Below are positions 42,055 through 51,615 of a stretch of 64,000 bases of DNA, in pieces. The DNA comes from Euglena gracilis (taxonomy: Eukaryota; Euglenida; Euglenophyceae; Euglenales), in contig CP154956.1 of NCBI GenBank assembly GCA_039621445.1, positions 53,801,143 to 53,865,142 on the forward strand. Direction: 5' to 3'. Position 1 is the stretch's first letter; each line of letters starts with the position of its first letter. The notes beneath the pieces were generated by a model. That model was given only the letters and a program-made list of their open reading frames with translations, was not told where the DNA came from and did no database searches. Both the position numbers and the translations under genes were made by a program.

Positions 42055-42860
42055 ATGCACCCCCAGCAACCTGTAATCAAGGATGGCATTCAATCCCCCT
42101 GGGAAAATCCACCCAAATTGTCCACCCACTCAAAGACCAGAGCTAAACTGGATCTGAACAAGCAGAGAAAATTCTTCTGGACTACGAAAAAAACTGGTTC
42201 AGTAAAAAGAGTGGGGAATTTCAAAACCCAGCATTTAATCCCCTGGTTTTTGATATCAAAACCAGAAGGATGAGCAGTAAATTGAGAATCATCAGCGATT
42301 GCAGGGAAATAAATCAACATTTCCAAGTAACACCCTTTAAACTGGATCACATCCAGAACATTTTTCCAGTTTTGCAAAAAGGTCACTAGCAGCCAAAATA
42401 GATTTGAAGGATGCGTATTTCTACATCCCAGTACACCCAGCCCTCAGGCCCTTTTTAAGGCACCAGGTGGGGGGACAGACATGGGAATACCAGGCAGGCT
42501 GTTTTGGCCTAAACGTTATGCCCCAGATTTTCATGGGGGTTATGAAAACATTCGAAAAAAATTGGAGGAAAAGGGACATACAGGTGTTTATATACCTGGA
42601 CGACATTTTACTGGCTGCTCCCACCCAAAATATTTTTAAAAGTCATCTGAACACAGTGACAAACGATTTATTAAACTCAGGGTTCAAAATCAATGGCAAA
42701 AAAAAGAACCCTGCAACCCACCCAAATTGTAAATCATCTGGGCTTTCAACTGAACTTTCAATAAGGAAAATTGCAGGTGCCCAACCAAAAAGTCAAGACA
42801 ATAAAGAAAGAACTGGTGGAAATCATGAAAAAAGGATTACATGTCAAAAAGTCAGCTAGC
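42055..42860 (+). pseudogene. DIRS-3 reverse transcriptase
   Basis: The frame 42404-42859 contains KDAYFYIPVHPALRPFLRH and VFIYLDDILLAAPTQNIF with an intact YLDD. The upstream part (42055-42400: SVKRVGNFKTQHLIPWFLI) is in another frame with a TGA at about 42270. The sequence is close to DIRS-1, so the decay is comparatively recent. Confidence 0.75.
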
Positions 42861-43800
42861 TGCCACTTTGGGACAAATAAGGTGCAACATAATGGCCTGC
42901 CCTTTTTAAGGGCTTTCCCAGATTCTCTGGCCGATTTTCTCGTTACGAATTCTGCATCCCACTGGGACTCAAAGCACCTCAATTCTCAAGAAATCAAACC
43001 CCAATTACGGCAAATAAAAAATCTGCTGAACATCTGGGGGCTGACCCTTCCCCCAAGGTGCAACCAGAGAGTTGCACTCAGACAGCAGCACCCATGCGTG
43101 GAGGGGGGGGGGGGCTAGAAATCCACATTGGAAGTACTGTCCAGGAGTTTCGGAGAGAAAACTCCATTTTACATATAGATATCAAAGAATTGCACACGGC
43201 AACCAACACAGTGAGAATTTTAAGCAAACCAGCATAAACTGTGTCCCTTTCAGTAGACATTCAGGAAATTTTATATTACCTAACAAAAGGGGGGGAAGAC
43301 CCCTTCAACAAAATGCTTCGACCCATTTTCAAATGGTGCATGGAGCACAATAAAAACCCTCAAGTAAACTTTGTTCCCTCAGACAAATGCCTAGAAGACC
43401 CCATCTGCTGATGAAAAATGGACAGGGGGATTACTCCCTAGACCCACAACTTTTTCAATGGGCAAGGCAGTATTTCCAAGATTTCACTCAGTTGGAAAAA
43501 AAATTTTTTGCCTCCCCAGGCAACAAAAAAACTACCCAAATTTTTGGCCAGGTGGCACCACTGGGAGGCCACAGCAATGGATGCAGTGACTTTATGCCAA
43601 CCGCCCTTGGTTAACAATTCAAAAATTGTTTCCCAGTCTGAAAGAATTTCCCCACACCATAGTTTTGATGGTCACCCCTTATTGGTATTCAGCCACCTGG
43701 TGGCCCCAATTAATGAAGATTAAAGCGGCAGGGACCCCCTGCCTGAAAACCACACCCCTACAGGAACATTTCAAAAAGTGCAGGGGGTAGAAAATGCCCC
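42861..43800 (+). pseudogene. DIRS-3 RNase H and methyltransferase-like segment
   Basis: Scattered frames match DIRS-1. The segment 43072-43353 corresponds to RNase H. The segment 43387-43723 gives KFLARWHHWEATAMDA and then a shifted 'NRPWLTIQKLF' in place of the NPPW block. Stops near 43238 and 43411 break it. Confidence 0.6.
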
Positions 43801-44880
43801 CCAGATGGCCCCTTTTTTGCTTGTTTGGCTCAGGCAAATCCTGGAGTGGAAACGAATACAAAATAAGACCATTGAAAACTACCTGGCAAAAAAACCCAGT
43901 CTAAAACGGTATCGAAGTGATTTCACGCTGTTATGGGTAATTCTTCAAAAAAAAATAGGGGCACCACCCCTGAAGCCACAACTTACCAAGTGGCTGACGA
44001 TTTGGAACAAGGATTTCAATTTTCCAAGCCCTAAGTGCTATGCTTTTGATTCCTGGGTTTTAGTGGATTGTGATTCCCCACCATTTTGGCACCTTACAAG
44101 AGGCTCTGAAACCAAATCCTGGAAAAGTACGGTGCATTTTGGGTCCCCTCCCAATCCTCCTGGGGCTGGCAAAGGCCCCGTTTTCCACTGATATGTGTAC
44201 ATTGCGCAAAAAACTTAATTTTTGCTCACAAATCCTCTGTTTATATAGATCTTCAGTTTTGAAGAGAAACAAGAGCAAAGCCAGTGTGTTGGGCAAGGCG
44301 CCCTAAACTAAAATTAGGCGTAAAGGCCAAAAATTCCACAAGTGTTAAAGAGTTGTCTCCATTCCACAATGCCCCCAAATAAGCCCATTTCGTTTGATGA
44401 TGTCATATGTTGCTGCAACAAGGTCATTCGTCAGATCTGTGGGGCCCCTTCTGATTTCACTTAAACCCCCTTTTAAGCCTATTAGTGCAGATACCATTGC
44501 TTCGAGAACTAAAGACTTTTTGGCCAAACATGGGGTACCCCCCCCCTGGTTTGGGGGGCCGAATCCGCCAGAGGGGCGGGAGTTAGTTTACTCAAAACAT
44601 TGGGCCTTTCTGCCCAAGAAGGTTGTGAGACTGGCCAATGGAGGGGGAAGGAGGCTTTTACGGCCCACTATCAACGACTTGGTGCCCAAGGTGCCCTGGA
44701 AAACGCCCTGGCCCCCCCCTAATTTCAGTGCGCAATCAGGCCTCGTACCCGAGGTGCCTCGTAGTCCCTCGAGAAAAACTGACCATGGAGGAAGGGACAC
44801 CGAGGGCAAAGCACAAAGACCTTGGGACCCGACCCCCACACCCGAAAAAGAAAAGTTCTCTTCAAAAGCCCTCGGTTAGC
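43801..44880 (+). pseudogene. DIRS-3 tyrosine recombinase (remnant)
   Basis: Pieces of the recombinase are readable: SLKRYRSDFTLLWVIL (about 43900), ILCLYRSSVLKRNKSKASVL with the first arginine (44232-44292), MMSYVAATRSFVRSVGPLLI, and a shifted 'RGAGVSLLK' / 'GQWRGKEAFTAHYQRL' end near 44570-44680. At least four frame changes occur. Confidence 0.65.
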
Positions 44881-45113
44881 AGAAAATGGGGGCCAGGGTG
44901 GGGAGAGGGCGTGGACCCCCTAAGGTGAAAGGGAAAGCGTCACAGCCGTCACGTTGAAGCCACATCGTCAGCCAACTCCGGCGAGGCGGCACTAAGCAGG
45001 GACTCCTACCCCAACGCGTGAAATTAGACACCAAAATGTCCAAGCCTCAAGGACAAGCAACCCAAGGCAGAAGACAAGGATTTCAACTGAGAATTTCATA
45101 TTGAGAATCTTAA

Positions 45114-45321
45114 TTGATGATTTTGAATACGGAACAATTGATGCAAGAAATTCGGAATTTGAGGCGACAAATGGCAGAAGTGAAGGAGAAGGTGGCGACC
45201 CAGCAACAGGGGCACCCCCTGCCACTGCAGCTGTCGAGGACGTGGACATGGAGGAGGAGTTTACAGGCGAGCCTACTGGCCACGCTGGCCAATAGGCTGA
45301 CGGGGCCCACCGGCCATGTTG
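45114..45321 (+). pseudogene. 5' part of an ORF interrupted by Ty3-B
   Basis: The frame from 45114 (NTEQLMQEIRNLRRQMAEVK) is helical and coiled-coil-like. It runs into the Ty3-B insertion. If the element and one copy of TGTTG are ignored, the frame stays open into 58681-58957. The product is unknown; a retroelement ORF1 or Gag fragment is possible because of the coiled coil and the basic end of the second part. Confidence 0.45.
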
Positions 45322-45919
45322 TGTGGGCGGCGGGAGGCGGCCTGGCGCCTGCGCACTGGAATTAGCGAATATTCTGCCCCATTCCGCTACTTTTTTTTAC
45401 CTGTGTACTTTTCCCCCCCAGGTTCTCTCTTCCGAATGTTTCATTCAAAGAATTGTGCATGCTGAAGGAAGGAATATCAAAAATTCAATCTGATTTCAAG
45501 GAAACAATTGTCCAAGACTTTCAAAAAGTCAATCCGGAAGGTCAATCAAAAAGAAAGAGTTCAAATTCAAAAAAAGGAAGAGCAAGCGGCGCTGGGAATC
45601 AAGGTGAAGGTGCTCTTCCGTCCCCCCCGCTACCCTTTTTTAAATTCAATCCAGGCTTTTCCTCCCCCCCCCCCTACTGCTTCAGAGGCACCCCCAAGGA
45701 GTTGGCCAAAAATACCGTTCCCCCCCCCCCAATTTTGAATTATTTGGCTGCCGGAACCCAGGTTCTGGCTGAATTCAGGGACCAAAAGACACAAAAAAAG
45801 GGAATTTTTGGGGCGCGTGTGCCTATTTTTACCGGAGCGCCGGGTGACTGTTTTCCCCCACTCGGCCTGCCGGGGAGCCCATTCCGCGCACGGTCACCGA
45901 ACCGGCGAGAGGGGAAAAC
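45322..45919 (+). repeat. Ty3-B left LTR
   Basis: The LTR is 598 bp and starts TGTGGGCGG. It ends gaggggaaaac immediately before the PBS, so its 3' terminus is AC rather than the usual CA. An open frame inside the LTR (from 45453) is shared with the right LTR and is not taken as a gene. Confidence 0.92.
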
Positions 45920-45988
45920 TGGTAGCAGAGGCTTGTTCGTTCTACGTTTTCCATTGAAGGCCATTTTCTCGAGTGCCTTCTTTTTGAA

Positions 45989-47049
45989 ATGCAAAGCGTG
46001 CACACCTCCCCAGAATTTTCCACACACGAAGAGGCTACGGCCCACCGGGACACCGACAGGATGCCAACCTTTGCGGCGGACTCTGAAGTGGTAGCCCCCA
46101 CCGCAAGTCTTTCCGATAGCCCTCGGGAAGCGCTAGAAAACACCCCGAAAAGATACCCCCGATCGCCTGCCCCATCCCCGCTCCCATCCCCACAATCCCC
46201 GTTTCCCGCGCTCCCAGCCCCACCCCAACTCCCACTCATCCCCCTCCAATCCGAGTCCCTAGTCGATAGCCCTCGAGACTCGTCCCAAGTCCCCCTCCTG
46301 TTCCCGAAATCAGCCCAGCCCCAGAGCTGGGACCCGACCCCCTGGCTACCACCCGGGGCTCCACCCTCTCAGCTTTTCCCCGGGACCCCACCCTTCCCCC
46401 AGCTGATCCCTTCCCTGTCCTTCCCGTTCCCGTTCCCGTCCGAGGTGCCCCACCTGTGGGGCGTCCCGGAGCTGCAGAGTGAGCGGGCCTTCGCTGGCCT
46501 GCCGGTGCCCGTGCCCAGCCCCGGGCCACCGAGGAGCCCTGATGAGGGCATGCGGGCCATCACATATCGCCCGCCCACGAGCTGGGCCCCGGCCAGTCCG
46601 AGGGCCGAGACGGGGTCCCCGTCCCTGTGGCTGGCCTGATCCCATCTGTGCATCCGGCCCTGCAGTCTGCTCTGCCACCTGTGCCGGTGGCAGGGCCCTC
46701 GCCGTCGCAGATGGCGTCGTCGTCCAGCCAAGCAGCCATCACCGCGCCGGTGGGAGTGCCGCCTCCCTACCGGTCCCCCAGCGAACACCCGAGCACCACC
46801 GCCGTGCACCCGCACTTCCGCACCCCCCCATCCTCGGTCCAGCCGCACAAGGTGCCGCGGCTGGGCCTCTCCGATGACGAAGGAGATGACGAGGGTGAAG
46901 GAGAAGGTGAAGGTGATCAACAACGCCAACAACGCCGGGGAGAAGGTCCTCGTGATGACGACGAGGAGTGGCTGGCGGGCGCAGACCAGAGCGAGATGTA
47001 CGACACCGAGGAGAAGCCGGACGAGACCATGCAGGGCCCCCCCGAGTGA
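45989..47049 (+). pseudogene. Ty3-B Gag N-terminal region (Pro-rich, acidic)
   Basis: The frame 45989-46639 is extremely Pro/Ser-rich. The frame 46627-47049 is Pro/Ser-rich and then acidic (LGLSDDEGDDEGEGEGEGDQ). The latter is in the same frame as Gag, which begins at 47068 after a TGA at 47047-47049, so it is probably the true N-terminus with one nonsense change and one upstream frameshift. Confidence 0.5.
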
Positions 47050-48800
47050 GAGGTTGCATACACTGCGTTGCAGACGCGGATGGACCGCCTCTGCAACACC
47101 GTCGACTTCATCGGCTCCAAGGCGAAGGAGATGTGGGACAGCTGGGCGGCCGTGCAAATGGCCGCCACCGTGAAGGACAAGGTGGACGAGCAAGGAGTGG
47201 CGGTACAAGAGCTGAAGAAAAGGATGGCGGCCCAAGAAGGGGCCCACGTGGACCTGATGGAGAACGTGGTGAAGGTGAAGGACGACATCGTCAGACTACA
47301 TCAAGGAATATCACAACTCCACAAGCTCATGCCCATGGTGGCCACGGCGGAGGAGCGGATGACAAGAGTGGAGAAGTACACCCACGACGCGCTCGGAGAC
47401 TTCGGTGAAGAATTCCGAAGGATCCGGGCGAAGGTGAAGGAGGCGGAAGACAACGCCGCGGCCGCGCTGATGGCGGTGAAGAGCGGCGTACCGACGAGTG
47501 GACTCACCGAGCTGGTGGAGGTGGCCCACCTCAAGGCCGCCGTGCAGGAGCTGCTGCAACAGAAGGAGCGTCAGCGGGCCGAGAACGTCCAGCTGCAGGG
47601 GAAGCTCAACGCCGTCGAGGTGCAGATGGCCGCCTTCACCGCCAAGGTGGAGGCGATTGCGGTGGCGCAGGGCAAGGCGGTGGAGGTGACGCCGCGCCTG
47701 GTGGAGCAGCTGCAGTATCAGCAGGCCGAGAACGCCTGGCTGAAGGAGCAGGTCAAGTTCCTGGTGGTGCAGGTGTCCTCCCTCACCACCAAGGTGGAGG
47801 CAGCCGCAGCCAAGGAGCCAAAGGCCGCTGAGCTGCCACCGCTGATCGTGGGGAGGATCCAGAAGGTGGAGACGGAGATCCAGAAGGTGGGAGCCCAAGC
47901 CCAAGGGCTGAACGTGGTCGTGCAACGGCTCGCCGCGGACAGCCCTGGTGACAAGATCCGGGTGGTGGAGGCCGAAGTGCAGAAGGTGAACGTCCAGACG
48001 CAGGCCGTGGTGATGGCCGTGCAAAGGCTGGACCAGATCGTCTCGAAGGTGATCGTATCCTCCCAAGCCAAGGCGGTGCCGGCCATGCCCGCCAAGGCTC
48101 CGCCACCCCCGGCTGAGCAGCAGCCGGAACCGGTGGCCCGGCAGCAACCAGTGCCAGAGGTGAGAACGGTCCAGATGGAGAAGCCCATGCAGGAGGAGTC
48201 CGTGGTGCAGGAGAAGCCGTCGTCCACCCTCCGACCAGCTCTCCGGCAGGTCCGGAAGCAGGCCGCGGCGGGAGGGGGCGGGGTGCCGTCCCTCTCCATC
48301 GCCCGCATGACCACGCCGTCCGCCGTCCCCGTTGCCAGCGCGTCCGCGGTGCGAGTGGTCCGCATCGCCCCGGTGCAGGCCCAGCCAGCGGCCCTGCACT
48401 TCCTCCCGGCGCCGCTGGTGGACTCCGTCATCGGCCTCCACCCGGGCCAGTTCTCCGGGCATCCGGAGGACTGGCCGCAGTGGGGGAGGCGGTGGCTCCT
48501 GTTCCTTCGGGAACTCGAGCAGGCGTGGCCGTCCATCACGTCAGCTCAGCGCCTCGCCATGTTCCGCGCGGCTTTGGACGAGGCCACGGTGCTGATGCTG
48601 GACGAGGAGATCGAGACCAAAGGAGAGGTGGAGTATGCCGTACTGTTCGCGGAGGTGGACCTGGCGAACGGCGGCGAGGACAAGGAGGTCCTGCGGCGGC
48701 GAATGAGGAAGCTGAAGCTGGTGACGAGCGGGAAGCTGACCGAGAAGTCCTGGAGGGAGTACTACGCGCAGATGGCGTCCATGGCGAGGCAGGTGAGACA
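47050..48800 (+). CDS. Ty3-B Gag (coiled coil and capsid)
   Basis: The frame is open from 47050. Residues up to about 48100 form a long coiled coil with a repeating 'VQKVEAEVQKVNVQTQAVV'-like pattern. A Pro/Gln linker follows. A capsid-like domain spans about 48390-48790 (LHPGQFSGHPEDWPQWGRRW ... FRAALDEATVLML), comparable with the capsid region of Ty3-A. Near 48795 the sensible reading moves to another frame, which carries the nucleocapsid-like tail. Whether this is programmed or an error is not decidable from one copy. Confidence 0.72.
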
Positions 48801-49193
48801 GTGCCGCCGAAGAAGCAGAAGCAAGCGCAGCAACCACGTCCGCCGACGCCGCCGGTGCCCACGCCCCAGGGCAAAGGACAAGGCCAAGGGGGACGCGGGT
48901 ACCCGGAGCAGTGGTCATCGAGCCCATGGACGAGTGATGAAGGAAAAGAAAAGGGTGGATATCAAGCCGAGCAGTGGTCATCGAGTGCATGGCAAGGAAG
49001 TGAAGGAAAAGGAAAGGGTGGTGGGTACCAATGCGAGCAGTGGACATCGAATGCCCCAAGACAAGACGAAGGCAAAGGAAAGGGCAAGGCGAAGGGTGGA
49101 GCCAAAGGAGATCAAGGAAAAGGAAAGTCCAAGGGCAAAGGCAAGGACGGCAAGAGCAACGTCTCGGCCGTCCAGGAGCAGTATCATGAGTGA
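48795..49193 (+). CDS. Ty3-B nucleocapsid-like Gly/Lys tail with tandem repeats
   Basis: In the second Gag frame the tail contains three tandem units of about 66 bp (48890-49070), each encoding GGYQAEQWSSSAWQGSEGKG or a variant. A run of GKGKSKGKGKDGK follows, and the frame stops at TGA 49191-49193. The basic character suggests nucleic-acid binding in place of a zinc knuckle. Confidence 0.6.
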   Translation, partial: ETVPPKKQKQAQQPRPPTPPVPTPQGKGQGQGGRGYPEQWSSSPWTSDEGKEKGGYQAEQWSSSAWQGSEGKGKGGGYQCEQWTSNAPRQDEGKGKGKAKGGAKGDQGKGKSKGKGKDGKSNVSAVQEQYHE

Positions 49194-49237
49194 CGGGGCC
49201 GCCCAGGCCCCAGGGATGGGGTCTGGGCCGGCCGTCA

Positions 49238-51600
49238 AATCCCAACGCCAGCATGAGCGTGCGGGCAATAACCCTTCCGGATCGGGAAGGCCGCCGCCCG
49301 CCACGGACCGCGGCCTGGTTCCACCTTCCGATCGCGGCGGCACTCCTCCTCCATCTCTCGCAGCGCCTCGAGCCGCTCGCCCTTCAGGTGGATCACCCTC
49401 CCCACCACCGGCTGGGCGTTTGGCTTGAGGCGCAGCACCGCCATCCCGTGCTGACCTCGGGGCGGCGGATCGGGGTGGACGCGGTCACAGAAGACGCGGC
49501 CCTCGAACTCCTTGAGGATCTCGGCGCGCAGCCGGACGGCCAGCGGATGCTGCTCCTCCGCCTCGGCTGTGACCACCCCACGGACTTCCTTCGCCTCCTT
49601 GGCCGCGTGGATCAGCACCTTGGCCACCATTGCCTCCTCCTCGGCGTCCAGGGCCTCGTGCTCCTCGTCTCCGTCGGGGCCGTTGACCCCGACGGTGAGC
49701 CTCATCTTCCTCACCTCGGCCTCCAACTCCTCCGCCACTTCGGACGGCGTGCGGGGCAACGGCGACGGGCTGCTGACTTGGACGGTCGCGTGGGTGTGTG
49801 TGCTTAGCGCTGCGATCTCGCTTGCTTCGGTGCCGGCGATGACCCATCGGGGGTTGTCGTGGAGCTGCAGTGCATCCCGCCAGGGTTGCACATCCAGCCT
49901 GTGCTCTTTCAGCCAGGGGTAACCCAGAATCAGGTCACACCCTATATCACCGTCATGGACGGTGATCTGGCTGCGCCACCTCTTCACTCCTCCACTCCTC
50001 TCTCCTTCACTCCTCGCGTTGAACACCAGGAGGACGTCCGCCTCGTTGTTGCCGCCCGCCAGCAGGTCGCCGTTCACGGTCCGCAGCAGCAGCGGTCGCT
50101 CGCTGCGGCGGAAACATCCGTTCGGGAACAAGTCCCGACGGATCAGCGATGTCTGCGCTCCCGTGTCGATGAGGGCCTTCGCCTTCTCCTCCCGGCCGTT
50201 GATCTCGATGACCACATCCAGCATCAGCTGGTAGCTGCCGCCCCGCCTCTCCATGCGGCCCACCTGGAAGGGCCGGCTGGGGCGGTACTGCCACGGACGG
50301 ACTGTGACCTTGTGGACCTTCCGTGGGGGGTGAGGCTCGTCGGCGGCGGTGGTGACGGGATCGGCGGGTGGATCGTCGTGCGGCTCGGCGGGGGTGCACG
50401 ATGCTTGGCGGGTGCACGATGACGGTCGTCGGCGCGGAGCTCGGGACAGCGCCGCTGCTTGCGGGGGCAGCGCCGTCCGGCTTGGCGGTGCGGTGGCGGA
50501 CGCGGGTGCGGGAGCCGGTGACGGCGATATCGCGCTGGGTGGCCCGGCTGCTTGGCGGGTTGGTGGGGTGCGCTCGCACAGGTATCGGACGACACCTTCG
50601 GGAATGCGATACGCCTGCTCTCTGGTGCCGCGCTGCTGGGATGCCCCACCCAGCTGCCGTCGATGATGTCGTCGTCCATCTTGCTCCTCCACGATGTTCT
50701 CGCACTGGCCGTCGCACACGATGTCCTGCATGGGGGCCATGGAGTCCGCGATCCAGAAGCGTGTGGGCTTGCGATAGCCCCACGCCTCGAACATGCAGTA
50801 GTCCACATCGACGTACTGCATGTCCTCGACGACCTTGCGATGGAGGAGTTTCCCATAGCGGGGATTCTCCAGCCACCACAGGGACGGCCGCAGGTAGGCA
50901 ATGATCTCCTTCGTCTTGCGGACCAGGAAGTCGGCCTTCCGCAGCCGCCGCCTCCTTGTCGTCATCGCGCTGGAGTACTCGGTGCACGGCGGCGAGGCGG
51001 CGACCAGCTCGAAGTCGCCGGGCCAGTACTCCTCCCAGTACCGCCAGCGCCGCACGTCCACCGTCTTGTCCGCCTTCCACCGCGGGTCGGCGTCCACCGA
51101 GACGACGGAGTAGCCGAGCTTCTCCAGCGCCCTCTTCACCGAACCCGTTCCGGAGAACAGGTCCAGTGCCCACCTCTTCGGCGTCGAGGTTGTCGGTGAC
51201 GATGCGGCCGACTTCGGTGCCGCCCGGGAGGACGGTGCACTCGGCGGGGGGCTGGTTACTGCGGGTGAGGATCGCGGTGCCGCTGACAACGCTGCTGATG
51301 GCGGGGGCAGCGTCGTCCGGCTTGGTGCGAACTGGCGCGGTGCTCGCTCCTGCTGCTGCCGGGCTGGGGGCGTCGCGGTGGCATGATGCTGCATAGACGA
51401 TGGCACGGACGCTGCTGGCTTGGCGGGGGGCGAGGACTGAGCAGACGAAACCGGTCGCGCCGCAGACGGTTGCTCGGAACGACGGGACTTCTTCTGCAGC
51501 ACGGACCAGTAGTTGTTTGTCGAAATCTGATGGGCCCCGCCTGAACCGTGTACTTCTGGGCACGGTCTCTCCCCTCGTTGGGAGATTTGGGGCTTGCCGG
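49238..51600 (-). CDS. Ty3-B inverted segment: C5-cytosine DNA methyltransferase, protease, RT N-terminus
   Basis: On the minus strand one frame, open from 52684 down to 49238, carries three domains in normal retroelement order. The methyltransferase (about 51175-50735) has motif I ALDLFSGTGSVKRALEKLG, motif IV AASPPCTEYSS with the catalytic cysteine (about 50995-50984), motif VI WLENPRYGKL and DVDYCMFEAWGYRKPTRFW. All core residues are present, but no target-recognition domain is evident. The protease (about 50235-49835) has ALIDTGAQTSLIRRDLF and DLILGYPWL. The RT N-terminus (about 49552-49270) ends at AAAFPIRK. RT resumes on the plus strand at 51626. The part above 51600 is antisense shadow. 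Confidence 0.85.
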
Positions 51601-51615
51601 GTCTGGGGGGCGTGC
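49238..51615. other. Internal inversion of about 2.36 kb in Ty3-B
   Basis: Gag ends on the plus strand at 49193. Methyltransferase, protease and RT start lie on the minus strand. RT continues at 51626 (FLKNGKWRMVCDY) on the plus strand. The order in Ty3-A is Gag, methyltransferase, protease, RT on one strand, so the segment was turned around in place. Short similarity between the edges (ggccgtcaaatcccaacg near 49224 and, inverted, caagccccaaatctcccaac near 51575) may mark the breakpoints. Confidence 0.8.

Larger units (their letters stand above)
40613..45003 (+). mobile_element. DIRS-3 (decayed)
   Basis: The left end gggttaggagttcctgatta, followed by gccgcagttggctgatgcc, is inverted at 44958-45003 (gccaactccggcgaggcgg, then aagcagggactcctacccc). 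Coding order follows DIRS-1: Gag-like (from 40805), RT (42400-42860), RNase H/methyltransferase-like (43060-43800), recombinase (43800-44760). Several frameshifts and stops are present. Confidence 0.78.

Noticed and set aside
45453-46094. ORF in the left LTR, with a twin at 58213 in the right LTR
   Set aside because: It lies within the LTR repeats and changes downstream after the LTR ends, so it is not an independent gene.
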